This document shows positions 56,535-64,000 of a DNA stretch of 64,000 nt, in pieces. Source of the stretch: an uncultured Bacilli bacterium (GTDB taxonomy: Bacteria; Bacillota_I; Bacilli_A; RF39; UBA660); contig CAJUCD010000009.1 of NCBI GenBank assembly GCA_910585045.1, forward strand, positions 5,807-69,806, read 5' to 3'. Within the stretch, counting starts at the first letter, position 1. Each line of letters begins with the position of its first letter. A model generated the notes under the pieces. That model worked only from the letters and a program-made list of their open reading frames with translations, searched no databases and was not told the origin of the DNA. Position numbers and translations under genes: made by a program.

Positions 56535-56608
56535 TGTCCTCGGGGCGATTCGAACGCCCGACCTACCCCTTAGGAGGGGGTTGCTCTATCCTGCTGAGCT
56601 ACGAAGAC
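56535..56608 (-). tRNA. tRNA-Arg (anticodon CCU)
   Basis: Full cloverleaf: 7-bp acceptor stem (GTCTTCG / CGAGGAC, one G-U), D-arm GCTC/GAGC, 5-bp anticodon stem ACCCC/GGGGT with loop CTCCTAA (anticodon CCT), T-arm GGGCG-TTCGAAT-CGCCC. Reads AGG. The 3' CCA is not encoded (CCG follows). Between the two-component genes and the DUF1653 gene. Confidence 0.95.
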
Positions 56609-56651
56609 AAGTAGCAAAATAATTATATAACTATTTTGCTCATTTAGCAAT

Positions 56652-56885
56652 TTATTTTATGGCACTTTTTATATCCTGAAGCTCAAATCGATATTTTTGT
56701 TTTACATCAGGATATTTTTCATGGTCTACTTCACTCATAAACATTTTATATTCTCTAATCTTTAGTGATGTATCACCATAAAGTCTACGATAAACTTTAG
56801 TCTCAGTATGCTCTGCAATATCCTCCACCAAATAATAATTTCCTTTAAAATGCTTATAAATACCTTTTATTTTTAACTCTCTCAT
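56652..56885 (-). CDS. DUF1653 protein
   Basis: A 77-residue protein with the DUF1653 pattern: GIYKHFKGNYYLVEDIAEH, YRRLYGDTSLKIR, KYRFE at the end. Small beta-barrel-like protein of unknown function, 2 bases after valS and probably co-transcribed. Confidence 0.88.
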   Translation of the reverse strand: MRELKIKGIYKHFKGNYYLVEDIAEHTETKVYRRLYGDTSLKIREYKMFMSEVDHEKYPDVKQKYRFELQDIKSAIK

Positions 56886-56887
56886 AA

Positions 56888-59407
56888 TTATCCCTTAAGT
56901 TTAATTAGCTTTTCTTCTTCTAAAGCTAATTTTTCTTTTTCTTGAAGAACCAAATTAGCAGGTGCTCTATTTACAAAATTATCATTACTTAATAAAGATT
57001 TTCTTTTATTTATTGAAACCTCTAATTCACTTATCTCTTTTAATTTAGCTTGTCTATCATCTTCTGTTTCTTCTTTTTCAAAATAAATAGTAACATCAAA
57101 CTCTTTAAAACTAACTTGATAAGCTTTTAATTTTCTATCATCTTGAACAACATTATTTAACTTTAATATTTTACTTACTAAAGTATAATCATTATCATTA
57201 TTAAACTTAACAATTACACTTTTATCCATATGATTTTCCTGATAAGTTTTGCGATACAACTTAATGAATTCTATCATATTAGCCATTTTTTGTTCTTCTA
57301 CAGTAAATATTTCTTTATTATTAAAGATTGGATAACTACTAACCATAATATTATCTTTTACACCTGGCATTTTACTATATATCTCATCTGTTACATAAGG
57401 CATAAAAGGATGTAACATTTTTAAAATTCCCATTAATACTTTCTTTAAAATACTCTTAGTCGTCTTACTATCCATATTAAATTTAGCAAACTCTATATAA
57501 TTATCACAAAAATCATCATATATAAAATTATATATTTCTGTACCCGCATTATTAAGTTCAAATTTATCCATAAATTTTGTTACATTTTTTATAGTTTTAT
57601 TATACTTACTCAAAATCCATTTATCAGAATCACTTAAATTAGTAAAATCTTCATCTTCTAAGTTATCAATATTCATTAAAACAAAGCGTGAGGCATTCCA
57701 AAGTTTATTAATAAAATTCCAAGTAGATTTTAAATTTTCTTCATCAAATTTTAAATCCATTCCATTAGATACAGCAGTTGTTAAATAATAACGTAGAGCA
57801 TCTGCACCATACTGTTTTATCATATCCATTGGGTCAATTCCATTGCCTAAACTCTTAGACATCTTTCGTCCACTTTTATCTCGAATAAGTCCATGAATTA
57901 AACAATATTCAAATGGTCTTTTATCTAAAAATTCTAAACCTTGAAAAGTCATTCTATTAACCCAAAAAGGAATTATATCATAACCTGTTACTAAAACATT
58001 ATTTGGATAATACATTTTTAAATCATCTGTAACTTCGGGCCAGCCTAACGTTGAAAAAGGCCACAAAGCTGATGAAAACCAAGTATCTAATACATCTGCG
58101 TCTTGTATCCAACCCTCACCTGTTGGTGCATCTATTCCTACATAAACTTCCTCATTTCTATACCAAGCAGGAATTCTATGTCCCCACCATAACTGTCTTG
58201 ATATACACCAATCATAAGTTATCTCCATCCAATGATTCATAATCTTTTCAAATCTTTTTGGTACAAAATTAACTTTACTATTCTTAATATTTTGATTTTC
58301 TAAAACTCTATCTGCTAAAGGGCGCATTTTAACAAACCATTGTTTTGAAATCATCGGTTCAATTAAAACTCCACTTCTCTCACTAAAAGGTGCATTATGA
58401 GTAATTTCTTCAACACTTAATAATAGTTCATTTTCTTTTAATTCTGTAATTAATTTCTCTCTTGCTACAAATCTATCTAATCCTGCATAATCGCCTGTAT
58501 TTTCGCTCATTGTTCCATTAAGCTCAATACATTTAATTTTAGGCAAATCATGACGTAACCCAACCTCATAATCATTAGGATCATGATAAGGAGTAATCTT
58601 TACACACCCAGTACCTTTAGACATATCTGCATGTTCATCTAAAATAATAGGAATTAGACGATTGACAATTGGTAAAACAACTTTCTTACCATGATATTTT
58701 TTATATCTTTCATCATTAGGATTAACAGCTACAGCAGTATCTCCAAAAAGTGTTTCAGGCCGAGTTGTTGCTACATCTAAATATTCCTCACTATCTTCCA
58801 ATTTATACTTTAAATGATAAAAAGCTCCTGGAATATCTTTATAAACAACTTCTTCATTAGATAAAGCTGTCATTGCTGCTGGATCCCAGTTAATAATCTT
58901 TTCACCTTGATAAATTAAACCTTTATTATATAAATCCACAAAAACTTTTTTTACTGCTTGAGATAACCCTTCATCTAAAGTAAATCTTTCTTTAGAATAA
59001 GCGAGAGAAAGACCCATTTTAGCCCATTGATCATGAATATTATTTGCATATTCATCCTTCCAATCCCAAGCATGCTTAAGCCATTCTTCTCTTGACATTT
59101 CTCGTGGGTTTATTCCCATTTCTTTTAATTTCTTATCTACTTTAGCTTGAGTTGCAATACCAGCATGATCCATACCAGGTACCCAAAGAGTATTAAAACC
59201 TTGCATTCTTTTATATCTTATTAAAACATCTTGAATAGATGTGTCCCAAGCATGACCAATATGTAATTTACCTGTAACATTAGGTGGTGGTATTACTATA
59301 CAAAATGGTATTTTAGCTTCCTTATTTGGCTCAAAATAACCTTTAGCTTTCCAATTCTCATATTTATCTTTTTCTACTAATTCATGATTATATTTTGTGT
59401 CCAACAT
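56888..59407 (-). CDS. valS: Valyl-tRNA synthetase
   Basis: Charges tRNA-Val. 839 residues. HIGH-type PPPNVTGKLHIGHAW, editing domain with TTRPETLFGDTAVAVNP, zinc-free KMSKS region GRKMSKSLGNGIDP, and a C-terminal coiled coil. Regulated by a T-box in the leader. Followed by DUF1653. Confidence 0.96.
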   Translation of the reverse strand: MLDTKYNHELVEKDKYENWKAKGYFEPNKEAKIPFCIVIPPPNVTGKLHIGHAWDTSIQDVLIRYKRMQGFNTLWVPGMDHAGIATQAKVDKKLKEMGINPREMSREEWLKHAWDWKDEYANNIHDQWAKMGLSLAYSKERFTLDEGLSQAVKKVFVDLYNKGLIYQGEKIINWDPAAMTALSNEEVVYKDIPGAFYHLKYKLEDSEEYLDVATTRPETLFGDTAVAVNPNDERYKKYHGKKVVLPIVNRLIPIILDEHADMSKGTGCVKITPYHDPNDYEVGLRHDLPKIKCIELNGTMSENTGDYAGLDRFVAREKLITELKENELLLSVEEITHNAPFSERSGVLIEPMISKQWFVKMRPLADRVLENQNIKNSKVNFVPKRFEKIMNHWMEITYDWCISRQLWWGHRIPAWYRNEEVYVGIDAPTGEGWIQDADVLDTWFSSALWPFSTLGWPEVTDDLKMYYPNNVLVTGYDIIPFWVNRMTFQGLEFLDKRPFEYCLIHGLIRDKSGRKMSKSLGNGIDPMDMIKQYGADALRYYLTTAVSNGMDLKFDEENLKSTWNFINKLWNASRFVLMNIDNLEDEDFTNLSDSDKWILSKYNKTIKNVTKFMDKFELNNAGTEIYNFIYDDFCDNYIEFAKFNMDSKTTKSILKKVLMGILKMLHPFMPYVTDEIYSKMPGVKDNIMVSSYPIFNNKEIFTVEEQKMANMIEFIKLYRKTYQENHMDKSVIVKFNNDNDYTLVSKILKLNNVVQDDRKLKAYQVSFKEFDVTIYFEKEETEDDRQAKLKEISELEVSINKRKSLLSNDNFVNRAPANLVLQEKEKLALEEEKLIKLKG

Positions 59408-59441
59408 TTAAATTACCTCATTTCTATAACTTTTAAAAAAT

Positions 59442-59640
59442 AAAAAAAGGCTATACCAAAGGGTGCAAAATGCACGGTACCACCTTTTATTTAACTTCTT
59501 AATTTTTAACGCTAATTAAGCGGGATTATTCCAACTCCCAAGTAACCTTCAAAAAACTCATCTTATCTAACTTCCACCACTATTAGACTCTCTATAAAAA
59601 TTTATTTTTCTACTCCTCTTGTTCTTCGTTTTTAATAATA
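59442..59640 (-). promoter_or_regulatory. T-box riboswitch of valS
   Basis: Leader sensing uncharged tRNA-Val. T-box motif AAGGTGGTACCGTGCA (59470-59485), a Stem I AGAGAG block and GGTGG apical loop further upstream, and a probable specifier GTT at 59544-59546, before A and the CTTGGGAG element. A terminator hairpin (59442-59484) with a long U run follows. The start of transcription is set by a promoter at 59643-59671. Confidence 0.87.
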
Positions 59641-59642
59641 AT

Positions 59643-59671
59643 ATTCTATCAAATTTATTATTATTTAGCAA
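59643..59671 (-). promoter_or_regulatory. Promoter of the valS leader
   Basis: TTGCTA (59666-59671), 17-base spacer, TAGAAT (59643-59648). It overlaps the space right after the WG-like gene. Confidence 0.55.
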
Positions 59672-59679
59672 GATTAATT

Positions 59680-61878
59680 TTAATAACCAGAAGGCTTACC
59701 AGGACCACCTATTTCAGATGCTCTCTCCTCCTCAGTTTTTCCATCTTCCTCTACTTGAATAGTTTTACCAGTACTAGATATTGTAATTAAATAACCTGAA
59801 CTATTTTTACCAACTTTATAAGCGTTTTTATAATCATCAGTTCCTAAATCAAGAGGTGTTTTTAAACCAAAATTAGGATTATCATATTTCTTTAAATCTA
59901 ACTTTTTATCTCCAGCAGTCACCACAGCGTAATAACTATCTTCAAGAGTTATATGTAAATAACCAGTTTCATCCACTGCTTCACCCTTATAATTATAAAC
60001 ATAATATTTTCCATCATCAAAAACATTTAAATATTTGTCATTAAAATCTACTATTTTATAAGGACTATCTGCTACCTTAGTTCCACTACTATTTAATAGA
60101 CTATACTTGCCATTAGTCATAACTAAATAATGATCTCCTAGTTTTTCTATCTTATCATAATTAAATCCTACAACACTACCAACTTCAGCACCAATTTTAA
60201 TAATTCCATATTTATTATTTTTATTTCTTGCCATAACAAACTGATTTTCCACAGTCCTAAAACTTACTTTATTTTCTTTGCTATAAACAGATGCATCAAC
60301 AGCTGAATATTTACTCAAAGTCTTCTTATTTTTCAAATCATAAAGGACAATTGTCGGATTATTAGGATCAATGCTATCACTTAAAAACACAAATCTTTCA
60401 TTATATATTGGTAACCATCCTACATTATTGCTATTATCAGTTTCCATTTCATTATTACTAAAGAAACTTTCCTTTGCTATTAAACAATTATTAAATTCTT
60501 TAGAATCCTTAGTTAAATTATTCTTATTAGAACACTTATAAATTCCAATTAAATTAGCTTTATCTTCATCATTATAAAAATATAACTCACCATCAAAATA
60601 ATTAATAAAAGGATAATTAGCACTTACTTTCCCATCATTAACATTAATAGTTTCTGTTTTTTCTTTATTGCGATTTACATATGTAACATTAAGTCCTCCA
60701 TCATCAATAGATATATCAAAAGCTTTTTTAGTCTCTATTAAAGACTTTTCTTTACTATATACATTAATCGGATTATAATCTGAACTATTTAAACTAATAC
60801 CTACTTCATTATATTTATTTTTATTATAATCTCTAATATATAATTTTTGATCTTGGACTAAAGCTACATAATCATCTAACAAAGTTATGTACTGATAAGA
60901 TTCATCAATTACTAAATTTCCTTTATAATCAAACACATAATAACCATTATTATTCGCTACAATATATTTATCATTATAACTTTTAATTGGATAAAGAATA
61001 GCTTTACTATCAATTTTACCATTATTACTATAAATAAAATATTTATTATTAGTTTTAACAACTACCTTCTTATTATTAGGAAGCATTCCTAAATAATCAA
61101 AAGAAAAATCAAACTTAGAAACTATTCCTGTATCACTAAATTCTATCGCACCAAATTTATTATTATTATCTTTTAGAATTACATAATCAGAATTAGAAAA
61201 ACCTTTTATTAAAGAATATGTACCTTCTTCTTTTTTCTCTTCTAAATTATATAATATTATTAACCCATCTTTTTCTGAAGTATTATCATATATAAAGACA
61301 TATTTATTTTTATAAACAGTACTTACTCTCTCTAAAACGGTATCATCTTCATAAACATTCTTAGGAACATCTAATTCTTCTTCCTCAGCATAATTTGCTA
61401 CATAACATAATTTTTCATCTTTATTCTTACATTCATAAGTACCTAACTCATTTTCTTCTTTATCTAATAAAGATAAAACTCCATCTTTATAAATATAACT
61501 ATCTTTTTCAACAATTACTGCTGGTGCATCTGGCTCTTTTGGAGCTGTAGGCTTTTCTTCAGCTTTATCTAAACATAAAAATACTATTAAGATTAATAAT
61601 AAAATTAATAAAATACTTCCCACTATTATAATAGCAACTTTCTTCTTTTTAGATAAATTAAGCCATACCTCTTTTATACTCTTTTTATCTTTTTTCTTAC
61701 TCTTACCACTAGTAGGCTTTTTTTCTTCTTTAGCAGTCTGAACAACTGTTTCAGTCTTAGCTAAATTCTCTTTATTAACCCCTTCCATCTCAATATTTTC
61801 TATTGGACTAGGCACCTCATCTACAATATCAAATAAATCTTTAGTTTTATCTAAATCATCATACTTCATAAAAGACAC
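59680..61878 (-). CDS. Membrane protein with WG-like repeats
   Basis: A 732-residue protein: cytoplasmic N-terminus rich in Lys (residues 1-75), one membrane helix (78-105), and a large outer domain with repeated beta units such as NNKFGAIEFSDTG and NNKYGIIKIGAE, which resemble WG repeats. A short low-complexity Gly/Pro tail (GGPGKPSGY) ends the protein. Function unknown; likely a surface-binding protein. Confidence 0.7.
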   Translation of the reverse strand: MSFMKYDDLDKTKDLFDIVDEVPSPIENIEMEGVNKENLAKTETVVQTAKEEKKPTSGKSKKKDKKSIKEVWLNLSKKKKVAIIIVGSILLILLLILIVFLCLDKAEEKPTAPKEPDAPAVIVEKDSYIYKDGVLSLLDKEENELGTYECKNKDEKLCYVANYAEEEELDVPKNVYEDDTVLERVSTVYKNKYVFIYDNTSEKDGLIILYNLEEKKEEGTYSLIKGFSNSDYVILKDNNNKFGAIEFSDTGIVSKFDFSFDYLGMLPNNKKVVVKTNNKYFIYSNNGKIDSKAILYPIKSYNDKYIVANNNGYYVFDYKGNLVIDESYQYITLLDDYVALVQDQKLYIRDYNKNKYNEVGISLNSSDYNPINVYSKEKSLIETKKAFDISIDDGGLNVTYVNRNKEKTETINVNDGKVSANYPFINYFDGELYFYNDEDKANLIGIYKCSNKNNLTKDSKEFNNCLIAKESFFSNNEMETDNSNNVGWLPIYNERFVFLSDSIDPNNPTIVLYDLKNKKTLSKYSAVDASVYSKENKVSFRTVENQFVMARNKNNKYGIIKIGAEVGSVVGFNYDKIEKLGDHYLVMTNGKYSLLNSSGTKVADSPYKIVDFNDKYLNVFDDGKYYVYNYKGEAVDETGYLHITLEDSYYAVVTAGDKKLDLKKYDNPNFGLKTPLDLGTDDYKNAYKVGKNSSGYLITISSTGKTIQVEEDGKTEEERASEIGGPGKPSGY

Positions 61879-61945
61879 TCCTTTATATTAACACTAGTAT
61901 ATCATATTTTAAAATATCTTTCCATAGTAAATAAAATTATAGACA

Positions 61946-61970
61946 TAAAAAAAGTTAGAATATTCTAACT
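61946..61970 (-). terminator. Terminator overlapping the rpmF stop
   Basis: Perfect 9-bp palindrome (AGTTAGAA / TTCTAACT) and U run. The rpmF stop lies in its 5' end. Confidence 0.75.
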
Positions 61971-62157
61971 AGTTTTCTTCTTTTTCTACTTTGATTACTT
62001 CTTCATTCTTATAGTAACCACATTTAGTACATGCACGATGAGGTCTTAATGTCTCTCCACATTTAGGACATTTTGTTAATGCTCCAACCTCTTTTTTCAA
62101 GTGAGTACGACGCATTCTTTTTTTAGTCTTACTTGTTCTTCTAAAAGGAACTGCCAT
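61969..62157 (-). CDS. rpmF: Ribosomal protein L32
   Basis: A 62-residue protein with the L32 signature AVPFRRTSKTKKRMRRTH and a zinc ribbon (CPKCG, CTKCGYY). It follows yceD by 4 bases, the conserved yceD-rpmF pair. Confidence 0.96.
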   Translation of the reverse strand: MAVPFRRTSKTKKRMRRTHLKKEVGALTKCPKCGETLRPHRACTKCGYYKNEEVIKVEKEEN

Positions 62158-62161
62158 GTTT

Positions 62162-62650
62162 TCACTCCTTCCCTTCGTCCAAAAGCTTAGTTAATTCTTG
62201 TAGCCTAGGATCGATATTATCATTTATATTTTTATCTTCACCAAAAGTCCAACCTTCACCAGACAATTTAGCATCTTTAGTTTTAGTTAAACTAATGGGA
62301 ACTTCCAGTACAATATTTTCCCACAAAATTGAGATAATATCAAGTATATTTTGTTCTTTTTCATAATATTCTTTAAAATATTCCTCTTCTAAACTATATT
62401 CTTCCTCTATATTAACATTTAAAGGATATAAAATATCTTCTAAAGTCACACTATCTTTTAAAATCATATTTCCTGTTAAAAACATATTCAACTCTAAATT
62501 ATCTGCTGCATTATAAGAAATATTTCCCCTTACATGAAGATCTGTTAAATTAACTATATCATTACTTTTATATGTATTTAAATCAATACTAAAATCTTCA
62601 TCAATAAAAATCTGTTGCTCACTATTAAGTCTATTTAAATCTATTTCCAT
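62162..62650 (-). CDS. yceD: YceD family protein (DUF177)
   Basis: A 162-residue protein found before rpmF. Signature: NLTDLHVRGNISYNAADN, then the VTLEDILYP and EEEYFKEYYEK stretches. Start ATG 62650 (AGGTG upstream). Role in ribosome or rRNA processing is only proposed in the literature. Confidence 0.85.
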   Translation of the reverse strand: MEIDLNRLNSEQQIFIDEDFSIDLNTYKSNDIVNLTDLHVRGNISYNAADNLELNMFLTGNMILKDSVTLEDILYPLNVNIEEEYSLEEEYFKEYYEKEQNILDIISILWENIVLEVPISLTKTKDAKLSGEGWTFGEDKNINDNIDPRLQELTKLLDEGKE

Positions 62651-62748
62651 AATTAAACACCTATTTAAATTATATAATAAAACAGTTCCTAACACAAGAT
62701 TATTCTCTTATTACAGTAAATATAACTAATAATCTACTAAAAAAATAT

Positions 62749-64000
62749 TTATAAAACAATATAAGGATCTTCTATAGTTCCGCTACCTGAAAATTTAACA
62801 TTAGAATACAAATTAATTACTGGACGTACTCCAATCAGACCTTGCACTCCATAACCACCAATCAAAGAACCGCTTGAAGTTACTATAAACATACAGGCTT
62901 GACTAGGAGAACCATCAACCCACATATAATATGAAGTCATAGTCCAATAGTCCTGATCATTATATAAATAATATAAAAAATTTTCTCTATTAATACCACC
63001 AGCATACACTATTTCATCTGCTGTAATAAGACCCACTTTTACATTTAAGATATCATCACTTGAACAACTAAACAATGGAACATAATTTTTATATAGCCTT
63101 TTACGGCTTGCATAATATAATGTACTATTTGGTGTACTTGCCCATATTGAACCACTCTCTACATTTCTATCATTGCAGTATTTGCCATCTGCTATTTTTT
63201 CTTCATAACTCTTTAGATTATTATTATACCATTCTTCTAACTTTATTTTAGCATTTGATGGTGTGCCTTCATTATTGTTTGTTGGTCTTTGTAATCCTTC
63301 TGTATATGTCCATCCTACATATTCACTTCTATTATGATTTGGATTATAGGCTACATTTTCTATTGCTATACTATCGGTTGTTGACTCACCATTATTATGA
63401 CACGTTGTTCCATCATAGATTAATCTTATTGTTCCATCGCCGTTAATACGTATTATGCGCCAACAATATCCGCCAAACTTTAAATAGTTTGTGGTTGTTG
63501 CTCCCCTCCAGTAATAGCTTACTCCATCATTATCTTCGGCTTTAAATATTCCTTCATCTGTTGTGGCTGTTAAACTAAAGTCTGGCGTATAGTTATTTAC
63601 TTCGATATTTCCTAATACTGTACTTACTATTTCTGTATTCTTATCAAAATATAAATAACATTTATCATTCTTACTTATGTTTTCTATTACATGTTGGCCA
63701 TATTTATTTGTATATAGTTTTGCTTTATCATCTTTATCTACATTATTTATTGTACAATAACTATTACTTTCATTTATCTTATAGTTCTTTCCTGGTAATT
63801 CACTTATTTCTTCATAACTCCCATTATTATTTTGATATATAGCCATCATTTTAAAATCTGGTATTTTATAATTAACTTCGCCTTTTACTAATTCTATATC
63901 TTCAATTCCCTGATACTTAGCTTTTGTTAAATTAACTGCTAATATTCCTATTACACTTATTAATATCAAACCTCCTATTACTTCTTTTCTATGATTTTTA
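62749..64000 (-). CDS. Hypervariable surface-protein family member, N-terminus outside window
   Basis: Open over the window edge. N-terminal anchor (LILISVIGILAVNLT), AKYQGIEDIELVKGE, then conserved ATTDEGIFKAE, YCWRIIRINGDG, YDGTTCHNNG, KYCNDRNV. Near the end YWTM, a variable loop (SYYMWVDGSPSQACM...), and GVRPVINL. Unlike the 19 kb copy the loop has host-like codons. No frameshift here. Likely a surface adhesin-like family. Confidence 0.7.
   Translation of the reverse strand, partial: KNHRKEVIGGLILISVIGILAVNLTKAKYQGIEDIELVKGEVNYKIPDFKMMAIYQNNNGSYEEISELPGKNYKINESNSYCTINNVDKDDKAKLYTNKYGQHVIENISKNDKCYLYFDKNTEIVSTVLGNIEVNNYTPDFSLTATTDEGIFKAEDNDGVSYYWRGATTTNYLKFGGYCWRIIRINGDGTIRLIYDGTTCHNNGESTTDSIAIENVAYNPNHNRSEYVGWTYTEGLQRPTNNNEGTPSNAKIKLEEWYNNNLKSYEEKIADGKYCNDRNVESGSIWASTPNSTLYYASRKRLYKNYVPLFSCSSDDILNVKVGLITADEIVYAGGINRENFLYYLYNDQDYWTMTSYYMWVDGSPSQACMFIVTSSGSLIGGYGVQGLIGVRPVINLYSNVKFSGSGTIEDPYIVL

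Noticed and set aside
1..64000. CRISPR arrays, IS elements, phage genes, replication origin
   Set aside because: I saw no spaced direct repeats, transposase, integrase or DnaA-box cluster by reading both strands.

Overview
The window is very AT-rich Gram-positive DNA using the standard genetic code (UGA is a stop, Trp is UGG). It comes from the Bacillota, most likely a Bacilli- or Erysipelotrichia-like gut lineage. Evidence: PolC plus DnaE polymerases, the rodZ-like/pgsA and gpsB/rnpB neighbourhoods, recU-ponA, a class B RNase P RNA, a T-box in front of valS, and a spoIIGA-sigE pair that points to endospore formation. Most genes lie on the minus strand in short operons, and many terminators overlap the stop codon of the gene they end. 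No species can be named from the sequence alone.

Layout. 1-5 kb: partial HD-domain protein, two paralogous helical proteins, pgsA, rodZ-like, rnpB, gpsB. 5-11 kb: cohesin-like secreted protein, recU-ponA (plus strand), then spoIIGA-sigE. 11-19 kb: dnaE and polC in one operon; PolC carries a duplicated OB domain. 19-21 kb: a frameshifted surface gene whose C-terminal loop is coded by a GC-rich segment with foreign codon use, and a frameshifted CYTH gene. 21-25 kb: MBOAT/DHHW surface acylation pair, DUF4358 lipoprotein, DUF362 protein. 25-31 kb: asnB and small enzymes. 31-34 kb: GRAM / zinc-ribbon membrane protein / CbxX-type AAA operon. 33.5-39.5 kb: two collagen-like leader proteins, an MMPL transporter with tandem helical repeats, its TetR regulator, and a broken AraC gene. 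39.7-45 kb: remnant of the surface gene family, membrane GDPD, a small structured RNA, ABC-2 exporter. 45.5-48 kb: McrBC. 48-56 kb: acpS and a dlt-like operon with an inserted PLP decarboxylase, preceded by a two-component system. 56-64 kb: tRNA-Arg, DUF1653 protein, valS with T-box, WG-like membrane protein, rpmF-yceD, and a third surface-family gene cut by the window end.

Most interesting signals. (1) Two ten-base G tracts, very improbable in such AT-rich DNA, each lie between a -35 and a -10 box (in front of the GRAM/CbxX operon and of asnB); this is the architecture of phase-variable promoters. (2) A roughly 120-bp GC-rich segment codes for a hypervariable loop in a C-type-lectin-like surface family, resembling the variable repeat of a diversity-generating retroelement. 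(3) The dlt-like operon has a fold-type III PLP decarboxylase between its adenylation enzyme and carrier protein, suggesting a non-D-alanine surface substituent. (4) Two unassigned small RNAs of about 94 nt share the same promoter-hairpin-hairpin-terminator plan. Several surface systems here therefore look built for variation or chemical modification of the cell envelope.
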